DNA of 64,000 nucleotides, from contig JABLXA010000004.1 in the NCBI GenBank assembly GCA_013178415.1, positions 1 through 64,000 on the forward strand, read 5' to 3'. Position numbers and translations under genes: made by a program. Source of the stretch: Bacillota bacterium. GTDB taxonomy: Bacteria > Bacillota > SHA-98 > Ch115. Shown in pieces: positions 55,364 to 63,992 of the stretch (positions are counted from its first letter, which is position 1; the number at the start of each line of letters is the position of its first letter). The notes under the pieces were generated by a model that saw nothing but the letters and a program-made list of their open reading frames with translations, was not told the origin of the DNA and searched no databases.

Positions 55364-55654
55364 ATGCGGATCGAAAAGCTTAACTGGAGGCTCGATCGCA
55401 TTGCACACATAGCCCGTCATGGCATCGACACCGATGAAGTGGAAGAGGTCGTATTCGATGATGAAGGACATATTATTCGACGCGGGCCAAGGTCTGAAAA
55501 GGACCCGGAGCATTATATTTACTATTTCTATGGTAAGACCAGCGATGGGCGGTATATATACATAGTGCTTCTAGACGAAGGACAGGGAGTCGCGCTCCCG
55601 ATAACCGCCCGGGACATGACCGACCGCGAACGACGATATTATGAAAGGGGGTAG
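55364..55654 (+). CDS. BrnT-like toxin
   Basis: This 96 aa protein resembles BrnT-type ribonuclease toxins (RelE fold): LNWRLDRIAHIARHGIDTDE, EEVVFDD, then GRYIYIVLL and the C-terminal ITARDMTDRERRYYERG that matches the family ending. The ATG at 55364 has AGGAGG 7 bases upstream. The antitoxin gene follows after 4 bases, the usual toxin-first order. Confidence 0.75.
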   Translation: MRIEKLNWRLDRIAHIARHGIDTDEVEEVVFDDEGHIIRRGPRSEKDPEHYIYYFYGKTSDGRYIYIVLLDEGQGVALPITARDMTDRERRYYERG

Positions 55655-55658
55655 CTTT

Positions 55659-55940
55659 ATGGCCGGGAAGTATCCTCCCGATACCGATAATATCGATGAA
55701 CTTGCAAAATTCTTTGACGAGACCGACAGCATGGACTTGATGGGTCTGGAGGAGGTAAATGTCGAAACTAAGAGGGCTCCGGAAAAGGAACTGGTGCACC
55801 TCTCTCTACGACTGCCACGTGAAGATCTGGAAACATTCAGACGTGTCGCCGAGAAGGCCGGTATCGGCCAGACTACTCTGATCCGAATGGTCTTGCACCG
55901 CTACCTTGAGAGGCTCCGTTCTCGAGGCTTGCACCCTTAA
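55659..55940 (+). CDS. BrnA/CopG-like antitoxin
   Basis: This 93 aa protein has an acidic N-terminal part and a C-terminal ribbon-helix-helix: LVHLSLRLPREDLETFRRVA then IGQTTLIRMVLHRYLERL. It would bind and neutralise the upstream toxin and repress their promoter. The ATG at 55659 has AAGGGGG 7 bases upstream, inside the toxin stop region. Confidence 0.78.
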   Translation: MAGKYPPDTDNIDELAKFFDETDSMDLMGLEEVNVETKRAPEKELVHLSLRLPREDLETFRRVAEKAGIGQTTLIRMVLHRYLERLRSRGLHP

Positions 55941-56358
55941 TCCTTATCTAACAGAGTAGTACTGAGACTGTTGAACTTCCCTAGCAGCTGCCAGTTTGGC
56001 CGAGCACGACGACGGTTTTGCGCGATTCAACCGGGCTGCGTTGACAAAATGTGGGAAACATCAACAGCCTCAGTATTAAGTGATAGTACGAGGAGAACAT
56101 TGACTCCCCTCTGCATAGCGTAGCATAGGCCGCATGTCGAGAAGGGTCGCCGCAACCATTTTGTTCAAGAGGCCTGAAGATCTTCGAACCTTCACCTAGC
56201 ACGGGTATCCACATAGGGAGTCTGCTTTGAAAAAACTTTCAAAAGGTTTGAAGGGTTGGCCATGTATATGCGTCTAACATGAGATGGGGGGAACTGGCAC
56301 AGGATCATGTTATTTCATTTTGGCAGGTGACCGCATTGTGTGGCGAAACAGATCGATG
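55941..56358. other. intergenic region upstream of the tolC pair
   Basis: No coding frame is supported. TTGACA and TTGACT boxes occur near 56042 and 56101, but neither has a convincing -10. The tolC promoter is probably here. Confidence 0.25.
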
Positions 56359-57888
56359 CGAATATTTTTCGTCGTGGCCTCGCTATGCCTCATATTCTCC
56401 ACGAGTATGGGCCGTGTCCTTGCAGACCAAGGTTCAAATCAATTACCTGCATCTGCTGGTGGCCAGGCTGAAGGACGAAACTCGAATCCATCATCCGCTT
56501 CGAGTCCCAGCCAGGCTGAGGGAGGGGTCTTGGACTCATCGTCCGACCTGATTAGGGGACACGGCCAAGGAAAACTCTCCTTACATGACGCGATTGAGAT
56601 CGCTCTCGAGGCAAATCCCGAGATAGCTGATGCTGAAGATGCCGTGATCATGGCACGCTCCAATCTTTCACTCGCGTCCAGGGATAGTCTTTTCAACCCC
56701 ACAGTCAAGATAGAAACTAACGCGAACGCAGGTTGGGACAGGAGCATGAAAAGAACCTATGATGCGGCGACATTGAGTCTGAGTGTGCAGGATTCTCTTC
56801 CTACCGGGAGAAAGTTGATGGGCCCGCCTATCCAGGAAGCTCTCGCAGAACTGAAAGTAAAGGGCGCGGAAAGGAACCTTGCGCTCGTCCGGGAGAAGGT
56901 GATATATAAGACTACATCGGCATATTTTACGGTCCTCAAGGCACAAAAATCTCTAGAGCTCGCCCAAAAGTCCCTCGAGATTTCCCAGACCCTTTTTCGC
57001 GATGCAAAGCTAAAGTTACAGCTGGGGATCGCGTCGACGTCCGATGTTCTCAAATCACAGCAGGATATGGATGAAGCAAAGCAGAATCTCTCAAAGGCTG
57101 CCGCCGCCCTGGAGCTGGCCTACCTGGAATTCAATCAAGTGACTGGATGTCCATTGGGTTCCGGTATTATCGCCCTGGTGGACCAGCAGGACTATGCTCC
57201 CGCGGAATACGATCTTCAGCAGTTGCTTGATCATGCCTTGAAGCACCGCGTGGAACTATATGATGCAAGGGATAAGCTTACGGAGGCAAACCTGGAGCTC
57301 AAAAAGCTGATCCAGGCGAAAGGTCCCATAATGACTATCACAGGAGGTTACGCTGAGAGAGACTGGTCATTCGGTCTCTCCGCGGGGGACCCTGAATGGA
57401 ATCTCAGCTGGCAGTTGACTGGACAATGTGGTGAAGAGAAGGCAATAAAGGGATCGCAGGTCTCGGTCGATGCAAACCAGCGAAAGCCGGCTGGCTGGTA
57501 CGCGGGGGTCAATATATCCTGGACCCCACTGGATGGTGGAACAGGCGCCGAAAGAGAGAAGCAGGCCAGACTGACGATTTCCCAGCTTGAACGGCAGGTC
57601 CGCGTTATCGAATCTCAAATAGAGGTCTCTGTGCGGCAAGCATTCAATGAACTCCAAGCGGCGCGGCATTCCATATCGAACGCCGAGAATTCCATGAGGT
57701 CCGCGGAGGAAAACCTGAGGATACTAAAGGCGCGACTTGAAAGGGGTTCCGCTACAGAGCGGGATATAACACAAGGGGAGTTTGCTCTACATAAGGCGAA
57801 AGTCGACCGCGAATTCGCCATATATGATTCCATATTGGCGGAAATGAGGCTGCATCAGGCAATAGGCAAACAATTAAGCTTTAGATGA
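56359..57888 (+). CDS. TolC-family outer-membrane efflux protein (first of two)
   Basis: This 509 aa protein has a signal peptide (RIFFVVASLCLIFSTSMG, then RVLA), a low-complexity Ser/Gln linker, and two TolC repeats: LSLHDAIEIALEANPEIADA and later LDHALKHRVELYDARDKLTEANLELKK, with long coiled helices between strands. TolC trimers form an outer-membrane channel and periplasmic tunnel. The start at 56359 is chosen for the signal peptide; the ribosome site is poor. No inner-membrane pump or adaptor is adjacent. Confidence 0.88.
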   Translation, partial: RIFFVVASLCLIFSTSMGRVLADQGSNQLPASAGGQAEGRNSNPSSASSPSQAEGGVLDSSSDLIRGHGQGKLSLHDAIEIALEANPEIADAEDAVIMARSNLSLASRDSLFNPTVKIETNANAGWDRSMKRTYDAATLSLSVQDSLPTGRKLMGPPIQEALAELKVKGAERNLALVREKVIYKTTSAYFTVLKAQKSLELAQKSLEISQTLFRDAKLKLQLGIASTSDVLKSQQDMDEAKQNLSKAAAALELAYLEFNQVTGCPLGSGIIALVDQQDYAPAEYDLQQLLDHALKHRVELYDARDKLTEANLELKKLIQAKGPIMTITGGYAERDWSFGLSAGDPEWNLSWQLTGQCGEEKAIKGSQVSVDANQRKPAGWYAGVNISWTPLDGGTGAEREKQARLTISQLERQVRVIESQIEVSVRQAFNELQAARHSISNAENSMRSAEENLRILKARLERGSATERDITQGEFALHKAKVDREFAIYDSILAEMRLHQAIGKQLSFR

Positions 57889-57903
57889 TCAGGAGGGATT
57901 GGA

Positions 57904-59013
57904 ATGGTGTCGGGGTTTCGTTTTAAGTCGTATTGCTGCATTCTTATGGTTCTAGTAAGCGCGATTTTATTCTCAGGCCAACTTTTGGCCCAGGAACAGA
58001 AGGATACCTTGACTCTGGAGGAAGCTATAAAGCTATCCCTTGAGCAAGGTAGTGCATCCCGGCTGGCCCTCTTCGAACTCCAGGAAGCGGAGGTCTCATA
58101 CAAACAGTCAATGGCTGATCTGATCCTCAGGCCCTCTGTCACCACTGAATTATCGGTCAAAGCGGCATGGGTCACTGCGCAAAGGGATTATGAGATCGCC
58201 AGGGCAGATATAGCGACACAGGTTGAGCAAGCTTATTATGATGTACTCAAGGCTGAAAGGGGACTGGTTCTGGCGCGGGAGAATCTGACACAGGCCGAAG
58301 ACCAGCTCAAGGTGGCGGAGAGCAAATTCAAGTTAGGTATGGTCGCCCAAATCGATGTCATCACTGCGGATGCGGAGTTTGCAAGCGCAGAGGCGGAGAT
58401 GAGCAGGGCCGAATCGAATCTAGCGTTAAACAGGATGAGACTCAACCGCCTGATTGGAATAGCTCTGGATTCTACCAGGAAGTTAACCAGTCAATTCAAA
58501 TACGCGCCTATTTCATTTAATTGTGAAAAGGCGATCCAGTATGCCTTGTCGAACCGGCCGGAGATCAAGAGAGCTGAAGACACTGTCGCCCTTAAGAAGA
58601 AGGAAGTTGAAGTCTACACGAATGATTTTACTCCCCCTCTTGTGCTTGAGAAGGCCAAAGCTGGCCTCAGCTACGCCGAGGCTGGGCTGGAGGACGTTAA
58701 GACTGGCATAGCGCTGGAAGTGCGGCAAAACCTCGAAAGCTTCGAAGATGCCAAAAGACAGGTGCCTCTGCAGGAGAAGTCTCTCCTGCGCGCAAAGGAG
58801 AGTCTGCGTATAGCAAAGGCCCGATACGAAGCCGGCGTCATAACGGCAATCGAACTAAGAGATGCGCAACGGGCGGTATATCAAGCCGAGACAGCTTATC
58901 TTCAAGCCATGTTCGATTATAATGTGGCCTTAACTAAGTTTTACAAATCACTGGGGATATCACTGGAGAGAAGAGCCCAGGCCTTTGAGCAGTTGGTCCA
59001 AAAGGGTCATTGA
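57904..59013 (+). CDS. TolC-family protein (second of two, short)
   Basis: This 369 aa protein has a signal peptide (CILMVLVSAILFSGQLLAQ) and TolC-type repeats (LTLEEAIKLSLEQGSAS and AIQYALSNRPEIKRAEDTVA) with long helices. It is shorter than usual TolC (about 430-480 aa); strand segments near residues 65-75 and 235-245 look reduced, so it may not form a full barrel. AGGAGGG lies upstream, 15 bases after the first tolC gene, so the two are co-transcribed. Confidence 0.85.
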   Translation: MVSGFRFKSYCCILMVLVSAILFSGQLLAQEQKDTLTLEEAIKLSLEQGSASRLALFELQEAEVSYKQSMADLILRPSVTTELSVKAAWVTAQRDYEIARADIATQVEQAYYDVLKAERGLVLARENLTQAEDQLKVAESKFKLGMVAQIDVITADAEFASAEAEMSRAESNLALNRMRLNRLIGIALDSTRKLTSQFKYAPISFNCEKAIQYALSNRPEIKRAEDTVALKKKEVEVYTNDFTPPLVLEKAKAGLSYAEAGLEDVKTGIALEVRQNLESFEDAKRQVPLQEKSLLRAKESLRIAKARYEAGVITAIELRDAQRAVYQAETAYLQAMFDYNVALTKFYKSLGISLERRAQAFEQLVQKGH

Positions 59014-59085
59014 ATGCCGCATTTTAGCCTGTTTTCGCCTGTTATGCAGTTAGGCCGATATAGACTAGATGTGGAGGGATAACTC

Positions 59086-60867
59086 ATGAATATCATCTTG
59101 CGCGATGAATACCCTCGTCCGGACTTCGTTCGTGATGAATGGATTAGCCTCAACGGAGAATGGGATTTTGCATTTGACGATGAGAATCAAGGCCTTGCCC
59201 AGAATTGGCCTCTTGGCGCCAACCCTTTTGATCGAAAGATCATAGTACCTTTCCCTTTTCAGTCCAAACTGAGTGGCATAGGGGATCCTTCCTCACATCC
59301 AGTGATCTGGTATAAGAGGGAATTCACCATTCCCTCTGAATGGGCTGGGAAAAGGATCCTCCTCAATTTTGGGGCAGTGGACTTCTCATCTACAATCTGG
59401 ATAAATGGCCGGTATGCTGGTTCTAATAGTGGAGGATATGTGCCATTCGCCCTTGATATCACGGAGTTGACCAGGGAAGGCGCAAATGTCATTACGATAA
59501 GAGTCGTAGATGATGAGGCTACCGACCAACCCAGGGGAAAGCAAAGCGCCAGAAATCATCCGTGGGGATGCTGGTATACGAGGGTGAGTGGGATCTGGCA
59601 ATCCGTCTGGCTTGAGCCTGTATCCGAGGTCCATCTTAAAAAGGTCAGACTCACGCCTGAAATTGATAGCCAAGTTCTTAGACTTGAGTATGAGCTGAGT
59701 AAATATGAAGGTAATGTGGCCCTTCTCTTTGAAGCCTCTTTCAACGGGAGTAGCATAGCAAAAGTAGAGGTCCCTTTTGCAGAACGATTCAACCATTTCA
59801 CGGATATGGTTCCGAGGCGGGATGGCACAACATCTATTCCCATCAATGATCCGAAATTGTGGAGCCCGGAGGAACCAAATCTCTACGACCTCACCATCAG
59901 GGTAACCCAGGATGGCACCATAGTAGATGAAGTGAAGACATATTTCGGGATGCGCGAGATCAAGGCGGAAAATGGCCGTATCTACCTCAATGGGCGGCCA
60001 TATTACCTCAGGATGATCCTTGACCAGGGGTTCTGGCCTGATGGCATCTATACTCCATCAAGTGCGGAAGATTTCAAGAAAGATATAGAGATGACAAAGG
60101 CCTTCGGCTTCAATGGAGCGCGAAAGCACCAGAAGATTGAAGACCCCTACTACTATTATTACTGTGACAAACTCGGGCTTTTGGTGTGGAGTGAAATGCC
60201 TGCAGCCTATTATTATACCGAAGAGAGCGCCAGAAACGTCGCCGAAGAATGGCGAAGGGCCATAATCCGGGATTACAATCACCCATGCATCATGGCATGG
60301 GTGCCTGTCAACGAGAGCTGGGGAGTAGATCAACTCAAGTTGAATCAGAAGGTCGATCCCCGTCTAGCCAATCATCTGGATATGCTGTATCATCTGACGA
60401 AATCCCTGGACCCTACGCGCCTTGTAATCAGCAATGACGGATGGCAGCATGCGACAACTGACCTTGTCACGATCCATGAATACACGCAGGATCATGACGA
60501 TCTTTCCCGCCGGTTTCAAAAATTCAAGGAAGATCCATATTCTGCGCCATTTTCCCATAAAGTTCCCATCTTGTTGCCAGGCCGGCCCTATAATGGCCAG
60601 CCCATGATGATCACTGAATTTGGCGGGGTAAAAGTCTCAGAACAGGGAACGACCGGGTGGGGCTATGGGGAAGACGCCGCCACTTACTCGGAGATGATTG
60701 AGCGAATTCGAGGACTCGTTGAGGCTATCCTGGGTGAGGAGGGAATCGCTGGTTATTGCTATACTCAGCTGACCGATGTAGAGCAGGAAGTAAATGGCCT
60801 GATGACATACGATCGCAGGCCCAAATGCGACCCCGATGACCTCAAAAAAGTGTTCCGGGGTCGTTAG
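59086..60867 (+). CDS. glycoside hydrolase family 2 (beta-galactosidase/glucuronidase type)
   Basis: This 593 aa enzyme has the GH2 order: a sugar-binding jelly roll (SLNGEWDFAFDDENQG, WYKREFTIPSEWAGKRILL), an immunoglobulin-like domain, and a TIM barrel with the acid/base Glu in VPVNESWG (near residue 410) and the nucleophile in MMITEFGG (near 511). There is no signal peptide, so it acts on imported oligosaccharide. Exact sugar unknown. GGAGGG precedes the ATG. Confidence 0.93.
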   Translation: MNIILRDEYPRPDFVRDEWISLNGEWDFAFDDENQGLAQNWPLGANPFDRKIIVPFPFQSKLSGIGDPSSHPVIWYKREFTIPSEWAGKRILLNFGAVDFSSTIWINGRYAGSNSGGYVPFALDITELTREGANVITIRVVDDEATDQPRGKQSARNHPWGCWYTRVSGIWQSVWLEPVSEVHLKKVRLTPEIDSQVLRLEYELSKYEGNVALLFEASFNGSSIAKVEVPFAERFNHFTDMVPRRDGTTSIPINDPKLWSPEEPNLYDLTIRVTQDGTIVDEVKTYFGMREIKAENGRIYLNGRPYYLRMILDQGFWPDGIYTPSSAEDFKKDIEMTKAFGFNGARKHQKIEDPYYYYYCDKLGLLVWSEMPAAYYYTEESARNVAEEWRRAIIRDYNHPCIMAWVPVNESWGVDQLKLNQKVDPRLANHLDMLYHLTKSLDPTRLVISNDGWQHATTDLVTIHEYTQDHDDLSRRFQKFKEDPYSAPFSHKVPILLPGRPYNGQPMMITEFGGVKVSEQGTTGWGYGEDAATYSEMIERIRGLVEAILGEEGIAGYCYTQLTDVEQEVNGLMTYDRRPKCDPDDLKKVFRGR

Positions 60868-60951
60868 GCGGCATTTACCCCGGACTTAAATGCGGCGGGC
60901 GGTAACGGTATCCCTCAAGCAGGCATTGGTCCGGGGTATAGCTTATATAGC

Positions 60952-61144
60952 TCATCTGTTAGTCTTATATTCTGAGTCGGGTAAAGGATAGGCGCCAAAC
61001 TCGTGTAGAGTCTGGATCATCGCGGCCACATTCTCCGGCTTACAGTAGCGAGTTACACTATTTGAAGACGACATTAGATACCCATACCCCGGCCCCAGCT
61101 GAGAGATGCGGCCCTTTACTTCAGTCCGGACCTCTTCCAGAGGA
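60952..61144 (-). pseudogene. C-terminal remnant of a URO-D-family gene cut by the IS element
   Basis: The last 62 or so codons read LEEVRTEVKGRISQLGPGYG, then YLMSSSNSV and KPENVAAMIQTLHEFGAYP, the end of uroporphyrinogen decarboxylase-fold proteins, many of which are corrinoid methyltransferases. The frame is broken exactly at the left end of the IS. The rest of the gene is not found beyond the right end. Confidence 0.6.
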
Positions 61145-62558
61145 TGTCCCGAATTTTGTAGAAATTGAACTGGCGACTCCCGGCCCTCTGTGGTAAAACA
61201 GAGGTAGACAACAAAAGGAGGGAGCCGCCAATGAAATTGTATCATACAAACCCCCAGAATGGGGAGATAAAAAGAGTTCGCCGTGGGGAAATTCGCAAAC
61301 TGCCATTTCTCCCGGAGAACATTGAGATACCATTACGACGAATTGCCCAGTATGTCGCCAAGGGGCTAAATGAATTCACAATGCAAGTAGGGATTGCGGT
61401 CGTGGCAGCCCTAATGGAGGCAGAGGTCACGAATTTGGTGGGGCCAAGAGGTAAGCATCTCCCAAGTGATGAGCGGGCGTATTACCGCCACAGCTACGAG
61501 TCGGGCTGGGTGGCGATGATGGGACAAAAGGTGCACATTGAGCGGCCTCGGGTGCGTTCTAAGAGCCCCAAGGGGGAAGTGCAGCTGGACACCTATGCCT
61601 GGGCTCAAGAAGAGGGCAGCATATCGGAGGCAATGCTAGCTCGGATTCTAAATGGGGTCTCTATGCGGGGATATGCCGAAACCTTGGATGGAGAGTCCCT
61701 GGAAGGGTATGGGACTTCAAAGAGCCGTGTTAGCGTCCGTTTCATCCGTCAGATGCAGATAGCGCTTCAAGAGCGGCTCAGCCAGCCCTTAGACGGCCTG
61801 GACATCGTTGTTTTGGTGGTGGACGGCATCAGGGCTGGAGATCACATGATTTTAGTAGCCATTGGGATAGACATGGACGGTCACAAGCATGTCCTGGGTC
61901 TGCAAGAGGGCGCTACCGAGAATGAGGCGGCTGGTAAGGCCTTGCTGCAGGATCTAGTCTCCCGAGGTCTACGGTGTGACCAAGGGCTTTTGGTAGTCAT
62001 CGATGGGTCGAAGGCCCTTAGGGCTGCTGTGAGGGCTGTATTTGGCAAAGCCGTAGTGCAGCGCTGCCAGGTGCACAAGAAGCGTAATGTACTCGATCAC
62101 CTGCCTGAATCCGCCAAGGACTGGGTAGGTCGCAAGATCCAGAATGCATACATGGAACCAAACTATGCCATTGCCAAGCAGTCTCTGGAAGCTCTGGCTG
62201 ACTAGTTGGAGGTGGAGTACCCTGGCGCTGCGAGCAGTCTCAGGGAGGGCTTGGAGGAGACGCTGGCGTCCACTAACCTGATTGAGTCGGCATTCTCCGT
62301 GGCTGCGTCTAAGGCACACAACGTCAAGCGCTGGCAAAATGGCCAGCAGGCGTTGCAGTGGGTTGGGGCGGGGCTACTGGAGGCAGAGCGGAAATTCCAT
62401 CGCATCCGTGGGTATAAGCTTCTGGGCATGCTTCAGGCTGCGATTCGCAAGGAGGTGGGAATGTCAGGGGAGATAGAGGTGCCAGTGGAGCCTGACGTCG
62501 CTAGGACGTGAAATAACGCGTCCGGGAGCGTCAGCGAAATTCTACGAAGAGTGGGACA
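61145..62558 (+). mobile_element. IS256-family insertion sequence
   Basis: The ends are imperfect inverted repeats: 61145-61166 and the complement of 62537-62558 match at 16 of 22 positions, beginning TGTCCC and sharing GTAGAA, with a further shared CTCCCGG inside each end. The element is about 1.4 kb with one transposase. No target-site duplication is seen. The flanks are fragments of two different genes, so the element probably sits at a deletion junction. Confidence 0.75.
61231..62511 (+). pseudogene. IS256-family (mutator) transposase with an in-frame amber codon
   Basis: The DDE transposase frame of 427 codons starts at ATG 61231 with GGAGGGA upstream. The first Asp is in VVDGIRAGD, the second in VVIDGSKALRAAV, and RCQVHKKRNVLDHLP follows. 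A TAG at 62203-62205 interrupts the frame between ALAD and LEVEYPGAASSL, where Gln (CAG) would fit. The catalytic Glu in NLIESAFS lies after the stop, so the truncated product would be inactive unless the codon is read through. Confidence 0.8.
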
Positions 62559-62807
62559 AGCTCGGAGAGTCTTCCACAATTTGAACTTGTCCTTGTGAAA
62601 GAAAATATAGTTCAACCCCCGGGCGGACTTGACCTGCACATCATAATGGGTGTTCTCGCCTTTTCGGATAACAAAATCAATCCCATGGTCATCCACCTCG
62701 GCGGAATAGACATCAAAACCAAATAGAGTGAATTCCATCTTGGCATAATACTCGGCATATCGCCCCAATTGCAGATGATTCAATCGATCCCAGTCGTATT
62801 TATTCAT
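62559..62807 (-). pseudogene. N-terminal remnant of a PD-(D/E)XK nuclease-like gene cut by the IS
   Basis: From ATG 62807 the frame reads LQLGRYAEYYAKMEFTLFGF, then GIDFVIRKG and YDVQVKSARG, a pattern like PD-(D/E)XK nuclease-type domains with Asp and Q-x-K. At 62559 the frame enters the IS, so the C terminus is lost. The family call is tentative. Confidence 0.45.
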
Positions 62808-62928
62808 CTCGGACCCTACATGCAACCTCTCCATATCATTGGAATCAGATCATACCAGTAGCATCTTGTCGCAGCCAATATCTTTTGGTACCCCCATAAT
62901 TAAGTCGGTGTCTTCAGCTTTTCATCTA

Positions 62929-63207
62929 TCATAGCCTAATCTGGTATGCATCTGCCCAGCGCGCAAGGTCTTCTTCACTTCGTGGCTCGAACTGAATGCT
63001 ATTATCGCCAGGATAGGGCTCCATATGAAGTGACCTTCCCCAGATGATATCTTCTGGGACCTTATCGGGAAAAGCCTTGCACTTGAGCTTACCTTTTTCT
63101 AGATGCTTACAGACTATGCAAATTGGAGCGCCACCTATTGTCATTAGGTTTCTCCCCTTTATGCCGGTGAGTTCAGCCTTTTTTGAGGCCATCGGGTCAA
63201 TGTCCAT
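62929..63207 (-). CDS. small cysteine-containing hypothetical protein
   Basis: This protein of about 92 aa has the pattern CIVCKHLEKGKLKCKAFPDKVPEDIIWG followed by HMEPYPGDNSIQFEP, seen in a widespread group of uncharacterised bacterial proteins. Three Cys and a His could bind zinc. The start is uncertain (ATG 63207 or 63192); it overlaps the upstream gene by up to 49 bases and may be translationally coupled. Confidence 0.6.
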   Translation of the reverse strand: MDIDPMASKKAELTGIKGRNLMTIGGAPICIVCKHLEKGKLKCKAFPDKVPEDIIWGRSLHMEPYPGDNSIQFEPRSEEDLARWADAYQIRL

Positions 63208-63455
63208 GAAAGATTGCAACAATCGTCTGCATGGGTTCCCTGCCCATCTATGCAAGGCATCTCCACCTGCCCGGACTCTCGGCCCATAAGACCTCTCACA
63301 AGGAAACGATATGCATCCAGGGCGATAAGGTGCGCTTCTTCAGCTGACACTTCCCGGCGGCTCCGAATCTCCGCCGTGAGGTGGCTAATAAGTGATTTCG
63401 CCTGCACTGAGGCTGCCTGACTATGGATGCGCTGGTAGAATACGGGGCGACCCAT
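63159..63455 (-). CDS. hypothetical protein, 98 aa
   Basis: I do not recognise this protein. The first 65 residues are helical and basic (VQAKSLISHLTAEIRSRREV, EEAHLIALDAYRFLVRGL). The ATG at 63455 has a strong GGAGGTG site. The C-terminal 15-20 residues overlap the next gene and may be non-native. Confidence 0.5.
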   Translation of the reverse strand: MGRPVFYQRIHSQAASVQAKSLISHLTAEIRSRREVSAEEAHLIALDAYRFLVRGLMGRESGQVEMPCIDGQGTHADDCCNLSWTLTRWPQKRLNSPA

Positions 63456-63557
63456 AGCTATCACCTCCGCATCCATTTGCCGTACATTACCGCATCCGTA
63501 TGTCTATTCCTTCTCATCACCCCATTTTCTACGTGTGCTACACCTACAGCGTTACTG

Positions 63558-63992
63558 CTACCAGCCAAATCTCACACCGAGCGAATTGAACGTCTTTCCT
63601 ATAGTCTTCCTGTGGCTGTCATATTCCATGGTTATCCAACGATAGCCAGTTACAGCCATAACAGCCCAATTCCTGGTCACACTATGGGCCAAACCCAGCC
63701 CAATTCTGTGTGATTTTGCGTATGTTACTTGTTCTGCTCCATCGGATGCAGCTCTGGCAGAAATAAACCCGATGCTACCCCATAAGAACACATCAAATGG
63801 ATGCTCTTTCTTGAGATAATATCTACTGCCTAGAGTAAAGGCAGTGGCAGATAGACCCGAGGAATTACCCTCATTCTGCCGATACTGGGCCTCGTAATTA
63901 AGACCAAGAACTACCCATTCTGACCTCTCCTTTTGACGAGCAGCTCTAGCCGTATCGTTGACCCTAACACAAACCTGGCAGATGCATCGGAC
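63558..63992 (-). pseudogene. C-terminal part of an outer-membrane beta-barrel, apparently frameshifted
   Basis: The frame reads alternating strands (SEWVVLGLNYEAQYRQ, ATAFTLGSRYYLKK, NWAVMAVTGYRWITMEYD) and ends LGVRFGW, with the terminal aromatic residue of outer-membrane barrels. No start codon occurs before the in-frame stop at 63995-63993. Another minus-strand frame over 63941-64000 reads SDASARFVLGSTIRLEL, which looks like the preceding strand, so a frameshift near 63945-63960 (or a sequencing error) splits the gene. The 5' end is beyond the window. Confidence 0.5.

Noticed and set aside
55981-56214. A 77-codon minus-strand frame in the gap before tolC
   Set aside because: The composition looks random and there is no ribosome site or motif.
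61130-62575. Target-site duplication around the IS256-type element
   Set aside because: No matching 8-9 bp direct repeat was found next to the inverted repeats; the CTTCCA words on both sides are not at the boundaries.
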